Shown here: positions 49,109 through 59,350 of the stretch, piece by piece
How positions within the stretch are numbered: the stretch's first letter is position 1
Layout of the letters: every line of letters starts with the position of its first letter
Source of the DNA: Cyclina sinensis
Lineage: Eukaryota > Mollusca > Bivalvia > Venerida > Veneridae
NCBI GenBank assembly: GCA_012932295.1
Contig: JAAONU010000020.1
Span: forward strand, 62,001 to 126,000
Reading direction: 5' to 3'
Length of the DNA: 64,000 nt
Position numbers and translations under genes: made by a program
Notes under the pieces: generated by a model
The model's input: only the letters and a program-made list of their open reading frames with translations
Database searches by the model: none
What the model was told of the DNA's origin: nothing

Positions 49109-49336
49109 GTGTGCTATGGTATATTTATGACTGGGTACATAATAGACAGAAAGTATATGATGGTTGAAATCAAAATTGCAGAGGCCATTGACAGAAAAAA
49201 GATCTTAAGCTGCCCAACATACAAAATTAAAGATGGCAGAGTCATTCTCTCATCAAACACTATACTCGAAAGGGCTACATTTTTACATGATTGCAAGGGG
49301 GGTAGATGTAAAATTGTTGAAATTAAAGATTTATAA
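49109..49336 (+). CDS. Gene E, exon 2
   Basis: After TATTCATTTCAG the frame reads VCYGIFMTGYIIDRKYMMVE and ends LHDCKGGRCKIVEIKDL with a stop at 49334-49336. Alternating hydrophobic residues suggest beta-rich structure, and a C-x4-C pair (HDCKGGRC) lies near the C-terminus. The shape recalls C-terminal beta domains found in uncharacterised transposon-related bivalve proteins, but that is only an impression. No catalytic motif is visible. Confidence 0.55.
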   Translation: MCYGIFMTGYIIDRKYMMVEIKIAEAIDRKKILSCPTYKIKDGRVILSSNTILERATFLHDCKGGRCKIVEIKDL

Positions 49337-49526
49337 CAGAGAAAATTGAGCAAGAGGACATCTCAAGATGAAGGAAATATTTAAAGCATAATTACGATCA
49401 CAATTGTTATATTCTAAATACATATAAGATAAACCAGTCAGGCCTAAACTAAGTTTGTTATCAGCATTAAAGAGTGCAGATTGTCATGATCATACTGCAT
49501 AGTTTTATTTTCTGTAAGTAAAATAC

Positions 49527-49668
49527 AGAATAATAGGTAAGTGTCTTAATATGAGAAAATTTATCTGGGAAGCCGTAGGAATTTATCGGGTGAGCCAAAG
49601 GCTCCCCCTATAAATTCCGCAGCCGAGTCGGATAAACTTTCTCATTTAGGACACTTACCTATTATTCT
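49527..49668. mobile_element. Foldback element, ~142 bp
   Basis: The left arm AGAATAATAGGTAAGTGTC and the right arm GACACTTACCTATTATTCT (which includes one added A) are inverted repeats. The inverted match continues inward through GAGAAA.TTTATC, AGCCGTAGGAATTTAT and TGAGCC AAA GGCTC at the centre. It is a near-complete palindrome with small loops. A second inverted pair, TTTATCCTGTCA (49670) and TGACAGGATAAA (50008), may mark a larger parent element. Confidence 0.85.
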
Positions 49669-50189
49669 ATTTATCCTGTCACATCTGGCATTTGTCAGTA
49701 AATTACTAGGATATTGAAAACCTATCTTTTAAAGTGTTTCAAATGTCAAGGTTATCCGCCAGGTGAACATATATACACAAAAAATAGTTCCAAAATTTCG
49801 ATATTTTTTTTCCTTAAATGATCATGCTATATTATAAAATCTAGATATTGAAATATTTAATTTTTATTCAAGTAGTCTCTGTTTGTAATAACAACCATTT
49901 AATCACTTCCTTCTGATTATAAACACAAAAGTAGTCCATGACGTAGCATGTGCGTATAAAGCAAAATTTATACGACCCCCCTTTATAGGGTCGGCTATGA
50001 AATAATTGACAGGATAAAAGAAAATACATGGTTGGTGCTGAGATGGAGAAGGTTTATCTGGTGAGCGAGAAAGTGTATCTAGGCGAGCCATGTATTCGAT
50101 AAATCCAACCGTTTCGAAAATGCGATATTTAAATCTACTACGTCATTATAGTGACGTAGAGAAATGAGCTGTTGATAAACAATGACACA
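49669..50189. other. Possible outer part of the foldback element
   Basis: Contains the TTTATCCTGTCA/TGACAGGATAAA inverted pair and TAGGGTCGGCTATG plus TGGTGAGCGAGAAAG motifs that echo the 49527 foldback. No gene seen. Confidence 0.4.
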
Positions 50190-51786
50190 CAAAAATGACA
50201 TTGCCTAGTGGACCTTTACCAACTTTGTTCAAATCACGGCCCCTGGGTCAAAAATGGCCCCGCCACGGGGGTCACTAGTTTTACATAGAGTTATATAGGA
50301 AAAACTTAAAAAATCTTCTCTGAAACCACTAGGCCTGGAGCTTAGTTATTTGGTATGAAGCAGTATCTAGTAAACCTCTATAAAGTTTTTTCAAATCATG
50401 GCCCCTGGATCAAAAATGGCCCCGCCACAGGGGTCACTAGTTTTACATAGAATTATATAGGAAAAACTTAAAAATCTTCCTGTCAGCAACTGGAATACTA
50501 TTACAGCAAGAGCCTTCAAACTTCATAGGTTAAGAAAAGAACCCTAATGTTTTATGGATTCATAGGTCAAAAGTCAAGTTCACATGGACATAGAGTTATA
50601 TAGGGAAAACTTTAAAAATCTTCTTGTCAAAAAACGCAAGGCATGAAGCTTAGATATTTGGTGTTGAGCATTGTCTAGTAGACCTCTACCAAGATTGTTC
50701 AAATCATGGCCCCTGGGTCAAATTGGCTCCGTCCAAGGGGTCACATGTTTTACATAGAGTTATATAGTAAATTCTTCAAAAATCTTCTCGTCAGAAACTG
50801 CAAGGCCTGGAGCTTAGATATTTGGTATAAGGCATTATCTAGTGGACCTCTACAAAGATTGTTCAAATTATGACCCTGGGGTCAGAACTGATCCTGCCCA
50901 AGGCCTTCTTGATTTACATAGAGTTATATATGGAAAACTTTAAAAATCTTCTTGTCACAAACTGCAAGGCATGGAGCTTAGATATTTGGTGTTGAGCATT
51001 GTCTTGTAGACCTCTACCAAGATTGTTCAGATCATGGCCCCTGGGTCAAAACTGGCCCGCCCCAATGGGTCACATGTTTAACATAGAGTTATAAGGCAAA
51101 AAACTTTAAAAACCTTCTTGTCACAAAACTGCAAGGCCTGGAGCTTAGATATTTGGAAGTATGCACTTTGACCACAGTGGGGTCACTCCCCCCCCCCCCC
51201 CCAAAAAAAAACAAACTTTTTTTTCTAATTTAAGTTTTTCGCTATGGCAATAAAATTTGGACCATTTGTACATTTTTTCAAGATGATTTCAAAAACATTA
51301 TTCCTTGACCTATATTTTTGACCTAATACCCTCCTTTATTTGTTTTTTAGCTACAGCAATGAAATTTGCACCATGTGCACAGTTTTTCGTTTCGATTTCA
51401 AAAATGTTACCGCATGACCTATATTTTTGACCTACTGACATACTTTTTGTTTTTGGAGCTATGGCAATGAAATTTGGACTTTGTGTACAGTTTTTTGTTC
51501 CGATTTCAAAAACGTCATAGCATTTCCTATATTTTTGACCTATTGACCTACTTTTTTGTTTTTGGAGCTACAGCAATGAAATTTGGACTGTGTGTACAGC
51601 TTTTTGTCCCAAATTAAAAATGTCGTCTCAAGACCTATATTTTGACCTACTGACCAACTTTGTTTTTGGAGCTATGGCAAAGAAATTGCATTGGTCCATT
51701 TCTGTGATATGCATCATTACATTCATAAAAATTTTTTTCATCTTTGAACCCAGGTGAGGGCTTTAGGGCCATTGGCCCTTTTGTTT
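50190..51786 (-). mobile_element. Clam repeat element, two internal arrays
   Basis: At 50190-51170 there are about seven ~155 bp units (AGCTTAGATATTTGGTGTTG, ACCTCTACCAAGATTGTTCA), in the orientation of 27447-28902. A C-run and A-run at 51187-51211 follow, then a different array. The right end CAGGTGAGGGCTTTAGGGCC ... GGCCCTTTTGTT is the inverted form of the terminus at 26384 and 56161. The left end lacks the hairpin seen at 27447. Non-coding. Confidence 0.75.
51212..51700 (+). repeat. ~113 bp tandem array inside the element
   Basis: About 4.5 units carry GCTATGGCAATGAAATTTGG, GTGTACAGTTTTTTG, CGATTTCAAAAA and CCTATATTTTTGACCTA. The period is clearly shorter than the ~155 bp array next to it, so two unrelated tandem arrays share one element. 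Confidence 0.85.
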
Positions 51787-52189
51787 TGGTTTGTCAGTTT
51801 ATTCATTGGTATGTCTTTATATGTTAACTATAATATATTGTACTGCTGATGTATGATGTTCAATACAGTTACAGTGATATAACATTTTGTTTTGATAAAT
51901 GTACAGAATAAAATGGTTTGATACAATTGTGTCATTTATCCATCATTAAGAGTTTGACAGACATCAAAATATGCTCATAAAAACTTCATTTGAAAAGGTT
52001 TGTGGTGTAAACCATCTTTGATCTTCTAACTAAACATCACTTTATAGTTGTTGCAACAGCTAAAACAAAGGGAATCTTCTAAAATATTTGGAATCATTAA
52101 GATCATTATTTGATAATTAATAACTTAGTAACACCTGCACATCTGCAAATCATAATTAACAGTGTATGAAAAATCAAGATAGAATAGAC
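51787..52189. other. Unassigned sequence
   Basis: AT-rich sequence between two repeat elements. No feature recognised. Confidence 0.4.
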
Positions 52190-52465
52190 CCATTTACCAT
52201 ATGAAAAACACATGGAAATTAAAATATATTTAACATATGGGAAGTTATTCATATGAAAAACATGTGATAAACTGGAGATTTACATAGTTTTTTTAACATA
52301 TGTTTTTCATGCGGTCATTGATAAACATATGTCATTTCACACATGAAAAACACATGTTCATATACACATGTTTTTCAAAACATATGTAACACATATGTTT
52401 TACATACAGAAAACATAAGATGTATCTAACATATGTTTAACATGTGGTGCATTTTTACCTGTGTA
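52190..52465. mobile_element. ACATATG-rich palindromic element, copy 2
   Basis: Dense ACATATGTTTTTCATG and CATGAAAAACACATG motifs in both orientations, ending GGTGCATTTTTACCTGTGTA. This is the reverse complement of the start of the copy at 43532, so the two are related copies in opposite orientation. Non-coding. Confidence 0.65.
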
Positions 52466-52751
52466 CATCGTTCTAGGATTACCCAAACTTTTCTGGTTCA
52501 AAATAAAATTAAAACTATGTCGGTCTGCCCAGTCACCGGGCTTTAATATATATAAGAAAACTAAGAAAAAGGCTTGATTTGATAAATTCTGAGGGAGATC
52601 TCTTCGCCCATATTCACGATATTTGGACATGACATATTCACAGATTATATAAAAGCATCCCAGACGACTGCTAGATGTTACACAGTTGAAAGGACACATT
52701 ACAAAGTATTAACTTAAAGGTGATTCAAAAAGTATCTTAAAACTGACTTAC

Positions 52752-52807
52752 TATTGCCTGTATCACACATCCAAAATGACCACATTTTTCACCAATTCTT
52801 TTGTCAT
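52752..52807 (-). CDS. Candidate exon, 18 codons
   Basis: The donor ATA|GTAAGT is strong. The open frame before it reads DKRIGEKCGHFGCVIQAI, with two bases before the first full codon if the acceptor is the AG at 52808-52809 (the AG three to four bases upstream would put a stop at the start of this frame). The peptide looks real. It may belong to gene B or to another minus-strand gene; its phase does not fit directly onto 48090. No family recognised. Confidence 0.45.
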
Positions 52808-55595
52808 CTTACTGTATGTTTCTCAAATAAAATTGTTCAAAACTAATACTACTACTCATATTGGCAGTGAGTTGCAGTTCACCAAATACAAAAGCCTCTC
52901 ATATCTTTTCCTCTCAAAACACAAAGACATTTTAACTAAAACTAGACTATAACTCCAAACCTATTGCACTAATTTATTGAAAGCGTACGAACTTTATATA
53001 TTGCAACTAAATCGGAAGGTAAAATGTGTTATCCTGATCCGTCGACAGAAATTACGCCGTATATATTAGCGCCGTGCAATAAATATGTTAATTTGACCGA
53101 AATTATAAAGGTACCGTGTTAGTCAACATTGTCTAATAAAAGTTATTTGCCAGAGGTCAAAATATCGCAATAAACGTCATTATGACATAATTTATGCGTT
53201 TTCCAATATAACTATTTACGGAGGAGGAAAACAAAAACAGATGATAAAAGGCAACGAAACAATCCAAGATACCCTTAACATGTATGCATTGCATACAGAA
53301 CACCAGACGTATCAGATGGTCAAATTTCCAACAGATATTGAAAAGTATACATGTTTAATCCCTTTAATGCATAATCTATTAAATTTCAATACAGTTCCTT
53401 ACAACAATATTTACTTAAACAGATTAAAATCGGTTGTATGCATATGTCTTAATTTTGAGGCGACCCGGTTTCTAGCATGTGCATTGCGATGAACATTACA
53501 CCAATGCGCACACCGAATACAATTTTGTCATCTCAATCAAGTCGTAGGGTAAAATGTAAGACCGAGGCACTAAAGTAGACAGTAGGCAATATCGTCTGTT
53601 TACTATACAAGTCAAACTTTCGTTTTTAAACGTAAAGTTAGCAATTACCTTTTTTAAGGAAGTTTTGAATAAATACAATAGTTATTGTGATAATAACTGT
53701 ACAAAAATCACTAAATTCTAGTGACTTTGAAGCTTTGTAACTGTTTGTTTCTATCATTTCTGAGACTCCAGACATGAGCGAACCTAGTTTTTTTCGTTTT
53801 CTTTTCTTTAAGTAAAGTTAAGTAAAATTCTACTAAGCAACCTATTTGGCATGATAAAAAATGGTGCATACTCATTTTCTTGATACTAGAGAAGCGTATT
53901 AATGCCACAATGACACTTATTTATTTCACACTTTAATTTGTAAATTTTACACTTTAAACTCTCATTTTTTTCACACATTGTGAATGAGCCATATGTTTTG
54001 TTGTTGTTGTTGTTTTCCTGAAAGGAGAAAATGAATTTTTTATTATAGATTTATGTCCAACGTCAAGTTTATGAATGAAATGATGCGATTTGTAATCATC
54101 CTGAAAATGCACACTCATCTTAACTGCTTTACTGATCATGAAGTAAATGCTTAACATATTTTAGTTAGCTGTGGGTGTTTTTTTTACATATTAAGACATC
54201 TCAATAATGTGAGTATAGAAATTAAAAAACAAAGTCTAGTATTATTTTTTAGTAAATACATTTTCGTTTGACGGAAAATGTATGTGTACACAGAGAGCTC
54301 GTCACATCTCCTGAATAGTTACGTAATCACTATGTAGACATTTTGGTAATTTCTGAAGAATGTTATAAAGTGTAAAAGATTCAATAATAAGGTTATTATA
54401 GAACCGCCGACATGCCTTTTGGAGGTTAACAGGGATGATTTGGTTAAAACGGGAGAAAGTTTTCGTCGCGTGTTAAATTCTATCATTTTCTATCTTCACA
54501 TCTGGATTTTTGTTGATATTACACTTTATCTTTTTAGGGTGGGATTCTTCTCTAGCATTTAAAAAAAATCATGAAATAATTAAAATGTTAGAAGTGTCAT
54601 TAAATGACAGCGAATTGTTAACTTTAACTTTAACAAAACAACAATGTAGTTGTCTTCTCCTAGATATTATCCATCGATGTACATTATATGACATTTATTT
54701 ATTTTCATTTTTATTTATTTATTTATTTATTTATTTTGATAACTATGTTAACGTCTTCGTTTAGTAATGAAAGTGCCTTCTGTCCTAAGAATTATGTGTT
54801 AGATGGTATTTGTTTCTAAATATGTTAACTTTGGGTTACAAGTGTTTTTGTAACAGTATTTTGTAAAAGAAAAACAAACTGTTACCTCACACATTACTCA
54901 ATAACATTTAGCTAAATTTCTGTCAAAAGAACGTGTATTAGTTTTGGTTTCATGTTTCAATTGGTAATTTAACAGTTAAAAATGTAACACATTGAAAATT
55001 CTTAAAAGCAAAACATTTTCCTCTTTTTGATATTTTGGCCGGACGTTTCATTTACAACTTAATCAAGCTTATTATTTTCTAAAGTTTAAGCAAGAAATCG
55101 TTCAGAAAAGATTCTGAACGTCTAGTGTATCTGTGTTTGCACATCCGATATACATCACATTTTCTCTGTATTTAAACAGTATGTTTAGATTCTTGGAAAT
55201 ATTTAAATTTACGAAAACAAAATATATACGTCGTATAGAGATGAAATATTACATTCGATTTACGTGGTGATAATACGAAAAGCAATATAGTTTCTTTTAC
55301 ACTGAATTAATGTCTAATGGGTCGCTTTGTCGCGCTGCGCGAAATAATCCCTATATAATAATAACTTTAGTGTATAAACCTCTGGATTAGGTTAATATTG
55401 TTAGACTAAACGAACGTAATAGCTAAAGAAATCGCATGTCGTAAGTAAAGCTATTTACAAACATGGGTGTATTTAAGCATTTTTAGAAATCTATAAGATA
55501 TAGTTTATACAGAGTATGAAATATAATGTGGTGATATTATAACATAATACATACTATAATATTTTGTTTAAATCAATACAAAGAGGTTAACTTAC
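52808..55595. other. Gene-poor AT-rich region
   Basis: (TTG)n near 54000 and (ATTT)n at about 54709-54737. Open frames at 53241 and 54510 (plus) have no motif or splice partner. No gene supported, though short exons could be missed. Confidence 0.4.
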
Positions 55596-55604
55596 CCAAA
55601 AATT
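55596..55604 (-). CDS. Third candidate 9-nt microexon
   Basis: GTTCTTATTTTTTTTTTCTC then AG precedes AATTTTTGG (N-F-W in phase 0) and the donor GTAAGT. Length and flanks match the candidates at 41425 and 5558: each has GTTCTT at the start of the tract and a related AAGAACA..TAAAT stretch beyond it on the plus strand. I found no matching neighbour exons on either side, so it may be a relic of another family member or a chance match. Confidence 0.35.
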
Positions 55605-56160
55605 CTGAGAAAAAAAAAATAAGAACAGATAAATTAATCAGATAACTAAATTTCGTCAGTCTAGCATTAACAGAAATCTGAATATTTTCGACCATAACAT
55701 CAGTATGGACAGAACTGTGTTTTCTAAAAAAACGTATAATTATACATACATGCATAATGAATAAATATGTCATTTCAACCCATGCAATGTCAACCTTTGT
55801 CCTCGGGTATTTGTTTCTTGTTTTAAAAGAAATAAGCTGAACTGAACTTGTGAAATAAAATCAACCTAGATTGTTGTTTAATAAGTAACCAAACAACATT
55901 AAAACATCAATAATCAATGTCTAAAGAAGTAAAGTACTATGCATCTCATAAAGCAAACATGTTCCCTTTAACGTAAGGTAATTCGAACATCGCTTCTATC
56001 AGCAAAAAAGAAAGACAATAAACGGTAACACTAAGTTCGAAAATGTAAATTTATTTAAAAGTATATATTCAAAATGCAAATGAATCAGGTAATTAAGGAC
56101 GTTAAGCATGTTAAGTAAGAAAACAATCATAATTATATTAAAACGATAATTTATTTCTTA
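55605..56160. other. Unassigned sequence
   Basis: AT-rich. Nothing recognised. Confidence 0.4.
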
Positions 56161-57445
56161 AACAAGAGGGCCATGATGGCCCTGGATCGCTCATCTGAGT
56201 ACTTTGGCTGTAGGTTTGCTGTTAAGCAGTATTTCATTTTTAATTGAAAATATGCAAGTGCCTACAAACCAAATATGTAAAGTATCAGTCAATAAATAAA
56301 GGCTTTATGACAGAAAGTAGAAATATCTATTAAAAGCTATGGTGACCTTGACCTTGACCCAGTGGCCTCAAACCCTACCCATGGGTAGACGTCCATGCAA
56401 GGAACCTACATACTGAATATTAAAGATATTGGTCTATAAATGAAGGCTCTATGAGGTACAGTAGATAAATCTATTTTTAGCCTCCGTGACCTTTAACCTA
56501 ATCATATAATCTGAAAAAGCTTGATAAAGCTTGCTCCATGCCAAATTTTAAAATTCTAGGCCTTGTGGTTTCAGACAAGAAGATTTTAAAAGATTTTCTT
56601 CTATACTGCTATTTAAAACTTGTGACCCCTCGGGCGGGGCCAGTAATGACCACATGGACATTTATCAAACAAGCTAGGTAGAGGTCCACTAGACAATGCT
56701 GCATACCAAATATCTAAGCTGTAGGCATTGAGGTTTCCAGTAAGAAGATTTTTAAAGATTGCCTTTTTTACGCATTAAGGGCCCCCGGGGCGGGGCCAAT
56801 TTTGACCCCGGGGCCAACATATACACATTTCTGTTAAACGTTTTTAAACACAATACTCCACACTAAATATCCAAGGTCTAGTCCTATTAGTTTCGGGAAA
56901 AAAGTGATTTTTCATGTTTTTCCTATATAACTATACGTAAACAAAGAGAACCCTAGGGCGTGGCCAATTTTGACCCAAGGGACATAATTTGAACAAACTT
57001 GGTAGACATCCACAAGACAATGCTACATATCAAATATCTAAGCTATAGGCATTGTGGTTTCTGAGAAGAAGATTTTTAAAGATTTCCTATATAAGCCTAT
57101 GTAAAATAAATTGACCTCCGGGGTATGACCACATTTAACGCCAGGGCCATAATTTGAACAAACTTGATAGAAGTCTACTAGACAATGCTACATACCAAAT
57201 CTTAAGGCTCAGGGCCTTGAGGTTTCAGACAAAAATATTTTCAAAGTTTTTCCTTTAAGTTGCCATAGCAACCAGAGTTCTTTCTGGAATTGAATTCTTT
57301 GAACAACTTTGGTATAGCTTCAGGCAATGAACATCCAAGGCAAGTTTCATTGTTTTGGCCCAGAGCTTTCAGAGGAGATGTCGTTTGAATGAAATTGTTG
57401 ACGGACGACGGACAAAGACCGGTCACAATAGCCTAATAGAGCTAA
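56161..57445 (+). mobile_element. Clam repeat element, near full length
   Basis: It starts AACAAGAGGGCCATGATGGC then CCTGGATCGCTCATCTGA, the terminus shared with 26384 and 51786. A GTGACCTTGACCTTGACCC segment follows, then four to five ~155 bp units at 56510-57230 (GTAGAGGTCCACTAGACAAT, ACCAAATATCTAAGC). The right end GACGGACGACGGACAAAGAC then CAATAGCCTAATAGAGCT is a decayed version of the hairpin end at 27447. This copy therefore shows both ends of the family. Confidence 0.75.
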
Positions 57446-58084
57446 AAAAAGCTATTTAAAATATTGTTTTATGTATATTTTATCGGAGTGAAAAATGGTA
57501 TGAGAGAAGATCTATTGGAACCATTTCACGGGTGCGAAGAACGTGCACAATTTTAGGTTTCATATCCAAACGAGAGTCAATAATTTATTCACAACTAGAA
57601 GTATGTGTATCGTTCCAAATCCACCAACCCGAATACACCTAACTGTATTTTGCGATCCATAAAGAAACATCCTAGAAATTTTGGAAAGCTCAGGCGAATT
57701 TTTTCAAGTCTCTGATTCATTTGGCAGTCTTAAATCAAATAACATTATAATTTATGGACGTTTGTTCATAATAAAATTGTTATCCAAAATCTTCTTTCTC
57801 AATATTAAAAATGTCAGGTATCGACTGCATATGTATATGTAAAAGTTACACAAGAACAACAATGTCAGTCGTATGTACAGTGAATGACGTCATTCACGTA
57901 CTGACAGTAGGTAACTCTTTGCTATACTTATTATGAAACTACAAAAACATCACAATACGGCAGTGGTTTAGTTTAATATTTGTTTTTTCTGTGAATATTT
58001 GCTGGAATTTTTGAAATAACAACAAGCGGTGTCAAGTTTTTGGCTGGCAGGTGTAAAAAGAAGACATGTACTTCATATAATCAG
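57446..58084. other. Unassigned sequence
   Basis: AT-rich sequence between two repeat blocks. It contains a short TGACGTCA-type palindrome near 57888-57900. No gene recognised. Confidence 0.4.
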
Positions 58085-59350
58085 TGTTGTTCTCCAGAAG
58101 TCCAGCTGATAAGCTATCGATTTATCTATCGATCAGGGTTGTTATATTAATTAATGTTATAAAGGAAGGGAGATAATTAAAAAAAACTAAATGACACAAA
58201 GTGATGGTTAACACTGCACTTCCCCTGATTGGTCTTCATACCTGTGTGAGGTTTTTGTTCAATTTTCTCTCAGTTTAATATTTTTCAAGTTATTGTCCTA
58301 AAAACATTATTCGATATTATAAAGGAAAGAAATTGAAAACTAAGTGATGCAAAGTGATGTTTTTTTTTTTTTTTTTTTTTTGGTAACTGGCACTTCCACT
58401 CACAAGTCTCTATTACTGGGTGAAGATACAATGAGACATCATTGATACTTTAGAAGTTGTATTCCAGACAAGCATTATTTAACTTTTGTAATTATGATTA
58501 AGGGAGATAAATAAAAAAAATAAGCAAGGTAGAATTAAGGTTCATAGACACTGCGACTCCTCTCAATGTTCTCTATCACCGTGTGAAGATTTAATAAAAT
58601 TCCACAATAGTTTTGAAGTTATTCTCCGGACAAGCATAATTAAGTACCATAAATGGAGATAATTCAAAAAGTGAGTAATGTAGGGTTCGGGTTCGTTGAC
58701 AATGCACTTTCTCTCACTAGTCTCTATAATTGTGTGGAGTTTCAATGAGATATCATTGATAGTTAAGAAGTTGTACTCCGGACAAGCATATTAAACATTT
58801 TAAGTATCATTAAGGGAGATAATAATGAAAAAAATAAGCAAAGAAGACATTTGGCTATTAAACAGTGCAATTTCACTCACTAGTATCTATGACTGTGTGA
58901 AGTTTTAATCAAATTCCTTCATACCTTTCAAATTAATATCCGGAGAAGCATTATAAAGTATTATAAAGACAGATAATTCAAACTAAGTAAATGAGAGTTA
59001 TAGTTCTTTAAAGCTGCACTTCCATTGACTAGACTCTATAACTATGTGAAGTTTCAATGAGATATCATGAACACTTTAGGAGTTATGTTACAGACAAGAA
59101 TTATTAACATAAGGGAGATAATTAAAAAAAAATATGCAAGGAAAAAAATGTTTCTCAGACACAAACTTTCCTTCACTGGTCTCTTATCAATGTGTTAAGT
59201 AACAAGCAAATTCCTTTAATATTGTTCAAGTTATTCTCCAGACTAAAGTGTGACATTTTAAGTATCATTAAGGGAGATAGTTCAAAAATTAAGCAAGGTA
59301 GACATATGGTTATTGAACAGCACACTTTCACTCAGTCATATGAAATAATA
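58085..59350. repeat. ~180 bp tandem array, alternating types
   Basis: Around seven units share AAGGGAGATAAT, TCACTAGTCTCTATAA, GTGTGAAGTTT and ATTCTCCGGACAAGCAT blocks (also TTGTACTCCGGACAAGC). Units alternate between one with CAATGAGATATCATTGATA and one with AATAAAATTCC or AATCAAATTCC, so the higher-order period is about 360 bp. A T-run interrupts it at 58360-58381. Confidence 0.85.

Noticed and set aside
53241..53492. 83-codon plus-strand frame MIKGNETIQDTLN.
   Set aside because: Codon use and composition look like random AT-rich sequence; no splice signal, motif or repeat link.
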